In this document: piece by piece, positions 1 to 9,825 of the stretch
How positions within the stretch are numbered: position 1 is the stretch's first letter
Layout: each line of letters begins with the position of its first letter
Assembly: GCA_963170055.1 (NCBI GenBank)
Contig: CAUJGJ010000444.1
Span: 682,501-705,000, forward strand
Direction: 5' to 3'
Length of the DNA stretch: 22,500 bases
From: Halisarca cf. caerulea
Lineage: Eukaryota > Porifera > Demospongiae > Chondrillida > Halisarcidae
Made by a program: the position numbers and the translations under genes
Notes under the pieces: model-generated
Seen by the model: only the letters and a program-made list of their open reading frames with translations
Database searches by the model: none
What the model was told of the DNA's origin: nothing

Positions 1-342
1 GACTGTCCATATGAGGAGATGTGTCCTGCAGAGGTTCAACTTTTCTTACAGATTCTGTAATCTCAAGTCCTTTATTTGTCTCAATAGTGGGCCCAGGAGC
101 AGTTTCATTTGGTGGGGATTCAGTAGTGAGACTGGCATAAACAGGCAAATAATTGCTGTGAGTTTGGCTGACAGCTGGCTGATGTGCAGGGGATTCTGAG
201 GCTGTTCCTCCTACTGAATGACTGTCAGAAGGATAGGACCCGAGCTCAAGAGTGTGGTCGTGTGGTTTTTGGTGTTTGCTGTGAGAAGCTTTATTTCTTC
301 CAAATGTAGGCAATTCTTGCTGACCTGGTGTCGACACTGCAT
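1..342 (-). CDS. Partial exon 2 of the left paralogous gene (Ser/Pro-rich)
   Basis: After the acceptor CATAG|ATGCAGTG the phase-1 frame stays open to the window edge (113 codons). It reads AVSTPGQQELPTFGRNKASH at the start and includes HSNYLPVY, ESPPNETAPGP and ITESVRKVEPLQD. It aligns along its length with the start of the exon at 18548-19653, with small indels that keep the frame. Open frame plus conserved splice sites argue for a living paralog rather than a pseudogene. The rest of the exon, and any ankyrin exon, lies outside the window. Confidence 0.75.
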
Positions 343-538
343 CTATGTATGGCAAAGGAAGGTTGACTTACGTATGTAGTAAGTTTTGCAGTTCATGCAA
401 TGACATGCACATAGAGTACATATTGCCATGCACAACAACAATAACTAATTACTCAATTATTGGATGAATTTAATTTCAGACTGGTATTAGGTTCCTCGCA
501 CACATTACTCATGCATGTACATAGAAGGCACATGCATA

Positions 539-1103
539 TACTGTATTCTCTCTAATAATTCCTCACCCCTAAAATTCGTCAGGCAAAATTTCCATGTACT
601 TTTCTATCCTAACCCTGACAAAGTTCCTGATTTCTAATTTTCGTCAGATGACTCTAAAGTTCGTCACCACAGGAAGTTATTCTAATGTTTCGTCACCTTG
701 TTCCATGTGTGGTTGGAAAAGAAGGCGCTATTCTTAGCAAATATATTGTTTGTTTCTTCTAGAATGGGCGAATCAAGCTCCTGTGGTGCAGAGACTCCTC
801 CTGCCCAAACCTGTCATATTTATTAGCACATTCTTGTGGGCAGCAGAAAGTATCGGTAGTTTCTGGCAACCATTTGTCCTTGTAGATGTGATATTCACGA
901 ACAGCGGTTGAAACCGATAGCTCAAACACAGCCATTTTCCTTTATCTAATTGTTCCACAGAAAAACATCTCCAAAGATTCATCAATTCTGAAAATTCGTC
1001 AGACTCATTCTGTATATTCGTCAGGACTGGACTTTGCTGCCTTTCCTGACGGATGAATTTTTTCACTCCCAGAGCCTGACGAATTTTTAGAGAATATACA
1101 GTA
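539..1103. mobile_element. MITE-like element with TACTGTAT termini and CGTCA motifs
   Basis: The left end reads TACTGTATTCTCTCTAA; the reverse complement of the right end reads TACTGTATATTCTCTAA. The element interrupts sequence that is continuous in the right copy of the duplication (around 19870), so it is an insertion after duplication or a loss in the other copy. TTCGTCA-type motifs recur at least six times in direct orientation (near 573, 637, 659, 689, 992, 1015) and twice inverted (near 1047, 1076). No transposase is visible. Confidence 0.7.
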
Positions 1104-2099
1104 ATATAAGGAATCACAATGAGTACTCAGAGTAATTGGTGGTCATGTACAGACAGTCATTATTATAGAACTGTTATTATAATTACTGTATAAGATGCTG
1201 TATTTCCATGTATTTGTAATGGCAAAGCCATTTGACTATTGCATGTGTTTGGTATGAGTGCATGATGTTTTACATGAGTATCTATTACTGCTAATGTTCG
1301 CGCAATTGAGTTGTTTCCGTAATGTCTTCAGCACTCCAGGACCTGTTTTCATTGTACACACTAATTGTATTGATTTCATATGGCTGCTGTTTTCGCTTCT
1401 TTATTAGTGTTATTAGTGAGTAAAGTTACCACACTGATGATATTCATTCTCAGAGATTGATAGCCAAAATATATATTACCTTGTTCTCTAGGTATAGAAG
1501 CTGCAATCCCCCTCTGCATCATATATTGTTTTTGACGATGTGATATTTATTTATTTCATGACGCTTCTGACCTGGCCATTAAACAAGCAGGGCTTTTATT
1601 CAAACCCAAAAAAACTTCTCATACAAGACCTAGTCCTTTATACGATGAACCCATCTGCATTCCCTGTAAACCATAATAATACACAGGCAGTGCAGCCAAC
1701 CTTACATAATCTACTAAGAACCCATAGAATGGGACCATCTAACTGCTTGCCACAGAACAACATGGTTGGAATCATTTGATAGCATTTACCAGATAATTTC
1801 CGTTCCTCTTGATAACTTTGGACATATATTGCTTGTGTATTATTATAATTTTAAAATGCTTTTCAACAGACACATGGCTGTGGGTGGCTGAGAGTATATA
1901 TATGTAGCATGCATCAACCAGTGATATACCCTTGGTGTGCACAATGAACACTTGCTGATGGTGGAGATTTGAAAAGAAGTATAACAGTAAATGTGTGTGC
2001 TGTGTGAACCCATTACAATATAGATACAGTACAGAAATTGTGGGAGCATTTAATAATAGTAAACTTTAATATAATCACGAGGTTGATGTGTGGGCAGGT

Positions 2100-2300
2100 G
2101 CAGGGGGTACTGGTGGCTCAGTAGGTTAGCACTTGAAGTTAAGCAGTGAGGAGTTGACACCATCCCATCAGATTGTGTGTGCCATGCATTTGGCGTTTAT
2201 TTCCCTGCACCCCAGCCCCCTGCCACCAACTTGGGGACGGAAGAGAAGATGACCTACTGCAGCCATCGAACAAATTCTAAATTGATTTAATTTGATTTAT
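2100..2300 (+). mobile_element. tRNA-derived SINE-like segment
   Basis: TGGCTCAGTAGG at 2114-2125 fits an RNA polymerase III A box. About 30 bases later GAGTTGACACC (2151-2161) resembles a degenerate B box. A body of about 120 bp and an AT-rich tail follow. The segment falls in a block of about 650 bp absent from the right copy of the duplication, consistent with an insertion. The family is not identified. Confidence 0.45.
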
Positions 2301-2789
2301 ATTAAACGTGATTGCATGTGTGTGAGAGCTATAGTGTGTGGGATACTGGGGGCCTTAATAGTAGCCTATGGCTAATGGCACACCCAGTTTAAGTAAGAAA
2401 ATAAAAAAAGTATTATAATTATTATTATTGGTAAGTGGCCATGGGGGTACTAAGCAGGATCGGAATTGTGGTCTATAGCTGGCATTTAGAGCGTGGACAA
2501 ACTAAATCATTATAAGAAAGATAGATCTGGTTCGAAGTTCGTGCATGGTAAATCGGTCCCTCATTATAAGTTTAAAGTCAGAATTAATAGATATAATTAT
2601 GCAGACCCCCACGGAGCTAGCGGTCACCCCAGTTTAATACCTGACCCTGTTGCTAATCGATTTATTTTTTTACTCTTAGGGGAGACACACATTATTATTT
2701 AAATCGAGGAATACAATGTGGTAAAATGCCGCTTTGGACGCAGGGCTATATAATTTGCGTTCCCAGGTATAAGTTACCCTTCCACTTAC

Positions 2790-2835
2790 CTGCTACTTGT
2801 AGGCCTACTTCTTGCTGATCGGATGCGAAACTCAT
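2790..2835 (-). CDS. Exon 1 of the left paralogous gene
   Basis: ATG at 2835 opens MSFASDQQEVGLQVA plus the first base of a split codon, ending at a consensus donor GCAG|GTAAGT in phase 1. It is two codons longer than its counterpart at 22309-22348 and otherwise nearly identical in the first nine residues, including surrounding DNA. The next exon of this copy starts at 342 in phase 1, as expected. This suggests a separate functional gene on the same strand, continuing beyond the left edge. Confidence 0.72.
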
Positions 2836-3310
2836 GTCCTGAGAGCCGATCATCGGTTATGACCTTAGACGTCTATCAAACGAGGCACCTGGTGCTAAAC
2901 CATATGGCACTCCAACTATTGAGGTGAGTGTCATAAAAGCGTACAAGTAGAAGTTTAACGCTCAGGCAGGTTCAGAACACCTTCACTCGACAAACTTTAC
3001 TGATTCCGACAAACTGACTTATGAGACAGATTTAATACCCTACTGTCCGAAATTTTCGCGGGATGTAAATTTCGCGAATCAATCGCTTGAAAGTCGACTG
3101 TTCGCGTTTTTATTATATCCGTATACGGTTAGAAATTTCGAGGGTTCAAATTTTCGCCAATCTCAAAAATTCCTTTGTGGGCGTGGTTTACTTACACAAT
3201 ATTGCAACGCTAACAGTGAATTTTGTGGCCAGTCAATGCAGAAGTGTTTCTGTAGCAATGTAGGAGACAAACCTCCCCACTGTCCAGTAATCAGCTACAT
3301 ATGCATGACC
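2836..3310. other. Upstream region of the left paralog, with a CG-rich repeat-like patch
   Basis: 2836-3000 is conserved with the DNA upstream of 22348 and is the likely 5'UTR and promoter of the left gene. About 3040-3170 is unusual: several TTCGCG and AAATTTTCGC motifs in an otherwise CG-poor region, starting with TACTGTCC, which resembles the terminus of the 539-1103 element. This may be a truncated relative; a second terminus was not found. Confidence 0.4.
2931..2944 (-). promoter_or_regulatory. Conserved GTACGCTTTTA element upstream of exon 1 (left gene)
   Basis: On the minus strand GTACGCTTTTATGA lies about 100 bp before the start codon. The same GTACGCTTTTAATAA occurs about 75 bp before the start of the other gene (22420-22434). 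It is TATA-like and conserved between otherwise diverged flanks. A core promoter role is inferred only. Confidence 0.35.
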
Positions 3311-3737
3311 TTAATTTCCTATGAGTGACTGGCAGGGGAAACGTCTGGCATACTGGTCCAGCGGTATAGTCTTCTTGTGTGCATGGGATGCAACCTGCAA
3401 GTGCGGACACATCTTGCTAATCATACAGGCAGGAACCTTCACTAGAGGTAGGAGGTGCTGCAGCACATGCTCAAAACATCATTAATTTTGCTATAGACAT
3501 GTTCACTTTGGAATTGGATTAATTTCCTATGAGTGACTGGCAAGGGAAACGTCTGGCATGCTGGTCCAGCGGAGTAGTCTTCTTGTGTGCATGGGATGCA
3601 ACCTGCAAGTGCATGCAGACACATCTTGCTAATCATACAGGCAGGAACCTTCACAAGAGGTAGGAGGTGCTGCAGCACATGTATGCTCAAAACATCATTA
3701 ATTTTTGCTATAGACATGTTCACTTTGGAATTGGATT
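3311..3737. repeat. 208-bp direct tandem duplication
   Basis: Unit 1 (3311-3518) and unit 2 (3519-3737) both run from TTAATTTCCTATGAGTGACT to TTCACTTTGGAATTGGATT, with only a few substitutions and small insertions. The high similarity suggests a recent event. Open frames across it do not resemble known proteins and differ between units. Confidence 0.85.
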
Positions 3738-4384
3738 CCATAGAATTGTTAAACCTTGGAATCATGCTGTTCAACTCCATCAAGCACATCAAAGAAACGT
3801 CAACTCAGTTAATGTGTACACTTTATGTTCCATGTGCATCACCTCCATAAATGTCATCATATCATTAATTTTACTATAATCTAAATCACAGTCTATGTTG
3901 CAATATATATCAATTTACATCAACATGTGCCTCATGCATGTACTGTCACAATTTACATGGCTGCTTCATGCAATGAGTGCAGACCTTCAGCAACATGCAT
4001 CTTTAGCCCTCTACTGCTCACTCAATGACAGTACGAGATGAAATCTATATATATTGATTTGGCTATAAAGGATAACAGGACATAAGTATTAATATCATGT
4101 TTCCTCAATACACGCAGTTAATATATCATTGTATATCTTACGATTTGTTCAGAACATATATTCTAATATTATTATAATTCCAGTATATAATTCATTGTTA
4201 TCATTAGTGGTATGCTATAAAGAGTGCTAGTGCATGTAGTGGCAAGAAAGCTTATATGCTCCATCACATATATGCGAAGATAATATTAATGGTCTAATGA
4301 GCTTTTTATGGTAAGATACTAACCAATAGTTTCATTTGCCAAACATGCAGTGCTGGCATGCATACAACTAACATAATACTTGGC
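3738..4384. other. AT-rich intergenic stretch
   Basis: No supported gene, RNA or repeat; AT-rich sequence with short open frames only. Confidence 0.5.
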
Positions 4385-4385
4385 A

Positions 4386-4405
4386 AACACACACACACAC
4401 ACACA

Positions 4406-4480
<75 letters not shown>

Positions 4481-4500
4481 AGACACATACACACACACAC
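4386..4500. repeat. (CA)n microsatellite
   Basis: About 115 bp of CA repeat with a few interruptions (AAGC, AGAC, ATAC). The long Cys/Val or His/Thr open frames across it are artefacts. Confidence 0.97.
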
Positions 4501-4539
4501 ACTTGTAACTTGTAATTCCACAGCCTGTAGCTAGTGCGG

Positions 4540-5018
<479 letters not shown>

Positions 5019-5280
5019 GCTTATGCTTTTGAAATCTTTTCATGTATTTCTACTGTTAATACTGACAGTCTAGACATTGTACGCCTACAGTTGAATGATA
5101 GATAACAGACAATGCGAGCATGCTATAGAGTTTGAAAACACACAGCGGGGAATCCTATTTTTACATGGCTGTATTTCAACAAATACCTATGGAGAGATAA
5201 GGAAGCAATTTAAAGATCAAATTTAATGTTGACATTGTGGTGGTGTGTATATACCTATGTGCCTATCTGAGTGTGCAAGC

Positions 5281-6250
<970 letters not shown>

Positions 6251-6251
6251 G

Positions 6252-6455
6252 TACAGTAAAACCTCTATAATCCGACATCTCTATAATGATTCCCACATTC
6301 TCTCCAATCCGACTACCTTATGAGGTACAGTCACTATTATATCGAAACATGCTAAGAGTCACTCTGTATAATCCAACAATCTTCGAATCTATAATCTGAC
6401 ATATATTTCAAGCATTGAGTGTCAGATTAGACACTGTCACAGGTTTCACTGTGTA
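6252..6455. mobile_element. Tigger/pogo-like MITE remnant 1
   Basis: It starts TACAGTAAAACCTCTATAATC, a typical pogo/Tigger-type terminus with TA target. It ends GGTTTCACTGTGTA, whose complement resembles the start. The inside repeats TAATCCGAC-type motifs. About 200 bp, with no transposase. Confidence 0.6.
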
Positions 6456-6539
6456 TCATACAAATCTACACTTTACTTTTTGTCAAATGCAAAATGAATA
6501 CAATTGTGCACAGAATGAAATTTGCACGTAAATTACAAT

Positions 6540-6714
6540 GTCATTGAAACCTCTGTAATCCAAAACTGCCATAATCCAACATTCTCTCTAATCCAACCAT
6601 CTTATAAGATACTGTTACCATGGTAAGAGGCATTTCATTATCTGTGGGACAACCTCCTAATCCGATGCTATTTTCAGGTCCCATTGAGTGTAGGATTAGA
6701 GAAGTTTTGCTGTA
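6540..6714. mobile_element. Tigger/pogo-like MITE remnant 2
   Basis: It starts CATTGAAACCTCTGTAATCC and ends GATTAGAGAAGTTTTGCTGTA, whose complement (TACAGCAAAACTTCTCTAATC) matches the terminus of remnant 1. The inner TAATCCAAC motifs are similar. It lies just downstream of the main gene's stop codon (6826). Confidence 0.6.
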
Positions 6715-6825
6715 CGTACAAATACATTTATGTGTACATGGACATGCAGGCATACTACAGTATACCAACAGTGACATTGTATGATTGATCTTAAGTGCTC
6801 ACCAAAGGCATCAGTTGAGGTGTAG

Positions 6826-7136
6826 TTATGCCGATTTCTGTCTCTTTGACAGTTTTTGTTTCACCTCCTCCACAAGAAGAGTGTATCCTGCTTCTTTGAG
6901 AGCACTAAACACTGTCTCCCATGTGTGACAATTGTCACCAGTACCACGCTCATGGGACAGCCATCTACCAACCACTTCTATGAAGCAATCCTTTGCCATT
7001 CTCTGACAGTTGTAGGACACTTCATCTCTTACATGTTTCTGTACCCCAAGATAGACAGAAAATTTATTCCACTCAGCACACATTTGTGATCCAACTAATC
7101 GAGCTAGCTCTTCTTCAGTTGGCTTCGCTTGGAGGA
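6826..7136 (-). CDS. Death domain exon B, probable terminal exon
   Basis: This follows the acceptor CTCCTCTATAG|TCCTCC in phase 1 and reads LQAKPTEEELARLVG, then MCAEWNKFSVYLGVQKHVRD, VEVVGRWLS, TWETVFSALKEAGYTLL and VEEVKQKLS. It is a second death domain clearly paralogous to exon A. The frame ends at TAA (6826-6828), so it is the likely end of the protein. A donor-like TTTG|GTGAGC follows at 6803 and matches where exon A ends; using it would need a +1 shift, since 334 bp compares with 321 bp in A. So either an ancestral internal exon became terminal through a frameshift, or an alternative product exists. Phase 1 fits splicing from exon E at 7599. Confidence 0.72.
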
Positions 7137-7206
7137 CTATAGAGGAGTAAAAATGTGCACCCTATATTCATGATCTGGCATTATGCGTAGTTCTGAACTC
7201 TCTTAC

Positions 7207-7523
7207 AGGTCTGCTTCTGCTGTGTGTCACAATCATCCTCCTTGTCTTTCACTGATGTGGTGGGGGGCTCAAGCTCACATGGGAGCTGTTCATGTATTGT
7301 GACCGAGTCTGTACAGAATTCGAGGATGAGGGGTCATTTATGACTAGCTTGGCATCTTCAAAATCACTTCTGATTGCTTCCGAGGTACTGCGACTCTTTT
7401 CTGTTAAATCATCTCTTACGTGTTTCTGTACCCCAAGGTAAACGGAAAATTTATTCCACTCAGCACACATTTGTGATCCAACTAATCGAGCTAGCTCTTC
7501 TTCAGTTGGCTTTGCTTGGAGGA
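7207..7523 (-). pseudogene. Chimeric, collapsed copy of the DD-D-E cassette
   Basis: After an intact acceptor (CTCCTCTAG|TCCTCC) the frame reads the first half of a death domain (LARLVGSQMCAEWNKFSVYL, QKHVRD) and then switches directly to the linker-D sequence (LTEKSRSTSEAIRSDFEDAK, SSSNSVQT). The DD-to-D junction keeps the end of the former intron (TTTAACAG). Linker D is then fused to the second half of linker E in a shifted frame, giving a TGA at 7249. The E-type donor ACCT|GTAAGAG survives at 7207. The second half of the death domain and the first part of E are missing. It could be a skipped remnant or an alternative exon making a truncated C-terminus. Confidence 0.65.
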
Positions 7524-7598
7524 CTAGAGGAGTAAAAATGTGCGCCGCACAGTAGTATATTCATGATCTGGTATATGTGTAGTTCTGAACTGTCTTAC

Positions 7599-7760
7599 AG
7601 ATCTGATTCTGCTGTGTGTCAGAGACATCCTCCTCGTCTTCCACTGATGTGGTGGGGGCCTCGAGCTCACATGGGAGCTGTTCTTGTATTGTGACCGCTG
7701 GACATGGTCTAGTAGTAATCTCCTCCCTCTCAATATTTTCCAACAAGGATGGGAGATCAT
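7599..7760 (-). CDS. Acidic linker exon E between death domains
   Basis: A 162-bp phase-1-to-1 segment between the acceptor ATTCCACAG|ATGATC and the donor GATCT|GTAAGAC. It reads (D)DLPSLLENIEREEITTRP and continues through ELEAPTTSVEDEEDVSDTQQ. It is strongly acidic with no recognisable fold, probably a flexible spacer between death-domain exons. Related but degenerate copies lie at 8508-8641 and inside 7207-7523. Confidence 0.62.
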
Positions 7761-7886
7761 CTGTGGAATATATATGGATGAACACCAAAGGATATTAATG
7801 GAAGGAATTTATTTATACATACATGAGCCCATAACGTTTGCACTTAATTTAAGTTTACAGCATAGAGTGTAACAATATGTCCGAAC

Positions 7887-7994
7887 CTTGTTTTACTTTA
7901 GTCTGTACAGAATTCGAGGATGAGGGGTCATTTATGACTAGCTTGGCATCTTCAAAATCACTTCTGATTGCTTCCGAGGTACTGCGACTCTTTT
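7887..7994 (-). CDS. Linker exon D (Ser/Asp-rich) after death domain A
   Basis: A 108-bp segment follows an acceptor (CTTTAACAG|AAAAGAG) and reads (E)KSRSTSEAIRSDFEDAKL, then an Asp/Ser-rich stretch ending NSVQTKVKQ. The donor chosen, CAAG|GTTCGG, is weak, but it gives a symmetric phase-1 exon that joins exon A and exon E. A stronger-looking AAA|GTAAAAC a few bases earlier would break the frame. Its sequence reappears nearly unchanged in the chimeric copy at 7207-7523, which supports it being a real module. No known domain. Confidence 0.6.
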
Positions 7995-8091
7995 CTGTTA
8001 AAGCATGTTAATTAAAGACAACAAAGTCACAAAGACCTACATGTATATATATATATACATGTATATGTCGTCATGCATGGCTGTGTTTTAC

Positions 8092-8412
8092 CTTCTAATG
8101 CAGTTGCTAAAGCTCCACTTTGGAACAGTTTCTGTTCTATCTCTTCTGCAAGGGGGGCATGCCCAATGTCTCCAAGAGCACTAAACACTGTCTCCCAGGT
8201 ACGGGGACTGTCACCAGTACCATCATCACTAGACAACCATCTACCAACTACTTCCACGAAACAACCCTTTGCCATTCTCTGGCAGTTGTGGGACACTTCA
8301 TCCCTAACATGCTTCTGCACTCCAAGGTACAAGGAAAACATATTCCACTTGGCACACATCTGTGATCCAACCAATCGGACTAGTTGCTCTTCAGTTGGCT
8401 TCACATGTAGGT
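8092..8412 (-). CDS. Death domain exon A of the ANK-Roc-COR-DD gene
   Basis: A 321-bp exon, phase 1 on both sides, between a polypyrimidine acceptor (CTCCTTGTAG|ACCTAC) and a donor (AGAAG|GTAAAAC). It encodes about 106 residues, beginning (D)LHVKPTEEQLVRLVG. The death-domain signature is the C-terminal part: VEVVGRWLS, a short polar loop, TWETVFSALGDIGHAPL, then AEEIEQKLF, matching the W...L..AL...LA..L pattern of helices 4-6. Death domains mediate homotypic assembly in apoptosis and innate immune signalling. Phase agrees with the end of exon 3 (9826), so exon 3 can splice directly here, skipping the degenerate exon at 8508-8641. Confidence 0.78.
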
Positions 8413-8507
8413 CTACAAGGAGAAATCCCAAAAGGCAATGAATAGTTTGCAGATTTTATTGACATTCCGTGTACCTTGTTAGTTCTGTGGGTTAAGAGGA
8501 TACTCAC

Positions 8508-8641
8508 ATTTTTGATTCTGCTGAGGTCCAGAGCCATTCACTCCCCCTTCCGACTGTGTTCTTGGGTTAGAAAGTTAGTGGTAGAAATTTTCTTAGTGAA
8601 TTCCTCTCCATGGAAATGTTCTGGCAAGAATGGGAGATCAG
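8508..8641 (-). pseudogene. Degenerate copy of the acidic linker exon (E0)
   Basis: On the minus strand an AG acceptor-like site (GTGTAAG|CTGATCTCCC) opens a phase-1 frame reading ADLPFLPEHFHGEEF. This aligns with DDLPSLLENIEREE of the linker exon at 7599-7760. The 3' end (CAGCAGAATCAAAAAT|GTGAGTATC) also matches that exon's end. The frame meets TGA after RKGE, and the homologous 3' end is in another frame. The segment is 134 bp, not a multiple of three, against 162 bp for the intact copy. Inclusion would truncate the protein before the death domains, so it is probably skipped or dead. Confidence 0.55.
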
Positions 8642-9825
8642 CTTACACAAGTCATTTGCATGACAGTAGTGTAAGCGTAGAACTTTTTGAAGTTGTATAA
8701 TTATTATATATATTCTATGTATATATGATATACCAGTACGTCCTTTTAAATTGGTTTGAGATACTGTGTTCTCTAGATCATTAATTTATTTATTCTGCTG
8801 TAAGCTTACACTACCATGATTGTGACAATTCAACGACACATGTTACACAATATGCATATATAGAGATATTTTAAAATCATGTCTACTGTTACGGAAAAAG
8901 CTCAATATGCTGTGCAGCAATAGATTTAAAATTCACAAAATTCTATAGCCTATTATCCATTTAGGCCTATTATTAGCCCAATCTGCCATTATCCCAATTA
9001 CGAGGGTATTAGCTGTAATAGATACGAGAGGGAGGTGAAGCCGAGTTCGAGTATAAGCTACTAGTATAAACAATTGGGTGATAACTATACCCTGCCCATG
9101 CTCTAGTCCTTATACTTGTGGTCTACTTTTAACTGCATGCATAAATATGCCTAAATGCATTCATAATAATATTATTATGATTGTTTTTGCTCCAGTGAGG
9201 TCTTAGATTAATTAGTCTAGAAGTTACCACAGGGATGATGTCCATTCTCAGGGGTTGATAGCCAGAATATCACTCATGATATCCATATATAAGTGACCCC
9301 GTTTACATGGTAGTCTAACCAAGTTATATCCTGTAAACAGGTTAGCTGGGATATAATATGCAGGATTTAAAAGGTCACATATATATACAGGGGCTCTTAA
9401 TTCCTGTTATGGAAAGTGCTAAATACATAAATTGAATGCAATTATTCACAAATTTAAAATAAGGACTATAAGCACTCAGCTCTAGATAAAGGGCATTCGA
9501 GTGATTTGCGAAGCGTGCTGAATCATGCATCCATGCATTTTGTTGAGAAAGCTATGGTTCACCGAATCATGGTTATTGCAAAGACAAAATCATTCAGTCA
9601 AAGTAGCCAAACTACATGTAGTTCCTGCCAAAACCTAATCGCCGTGGTGGGGTATATAATAGTTAACCAATGGTTCTATGTGGGGTACAGGTCTCGGGCA
9701 CTTTGTGCCCTCAGCTTGCATGTGCGTGTATATGCTGTACCCCACAAAGACCATTAGTTAACCATTACATAATATGTATTACATATACACACTGTATAAG
9801 AGGTTATTACATTAACAGCTTGTAC
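8642..9825. other. Intron between exon 3 and the death-domain cluster
   Basis: Together with 8413-8507 this separates the ROCO exon from death domain A. It contains a foldback element (9658-9766) and a dispersed 49-bp motif (9222-9270). No other gene is supported. Confidence 0.6.
9658..9766. mobile_element. Short foldback (inverted-repeat) element
   Basis: The left arm, 9658-9689 (AATAGTTAACCAATGG through GTGGGGTACA), pairs with the right arm, 9736-9766 (TGTACCCCAC through TTAACCATT), over about 31 bases with few mismatches. The loop holds a second perfect hairpin, GGGCAC-TTT-GTGCCC (9696-9710). It lies about 60 bp from the donor of exon 3 (9826). Probably a palindromic MITE; the transcript could form a strong stem. 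Confidence 0.75.

Larger units (their letters stand above)
343..2789. other. Intron 1 of the left paralog
   Basis: Noncoding by position between the two left-paralog exons. It holds a TIR element (539-1103), a dispersed 49-bp motif (1424-1472) and a SINE-like segment (2100-2300). The remainder is AT-rich with no supported gene. Confidence 0.65.
1..3003. repeat. Left copy of a segmental duplication (5' end of a paralogous gene)
   Basis: Ordered matches to 19321-22500 occur at exon 2 (1-342), just inside intron 1 (about 480-538 and 1104-1215), around 1756-1795 (matching 20806-20850), around 2476-2560 (matching 20868-20950), around 2605-2635 (matching 22160-22200) and at exon 1 with upstream DNA (2758-3000, matching 22275-22500). 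Between the matches each copy carries its own insertions. Confidence 0.85.

Noticed and set aside
773..1117. 114-residue minus-strand open frame
   Set aside because: It lies almost wholly inside the MITE-like element, has no homology I recognise, and is absent from the paralogous intron.
2493..2702. 69-residue plus-strand open frame in the left intron 1
   Set aside because: The region is intronic by duplication comparison and the frame is not kept in the right copy.
3442..3879. Overlapping open frames on both strands in the tandem duplication
   Set aside because: Their length comes from the repeated unit; no splice context, no domain, and the frame differs between units.
8073..8441. 122-residue plus-strand open frame
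   Set aside because: Antisense to death domain exon A, whose protein motifs and splice sites are clear on the other strand.
9506..9757. 83-residue plus-strand open frame
   Set aside because: It runs through the foldback element in an intron; composition is not protein-like.
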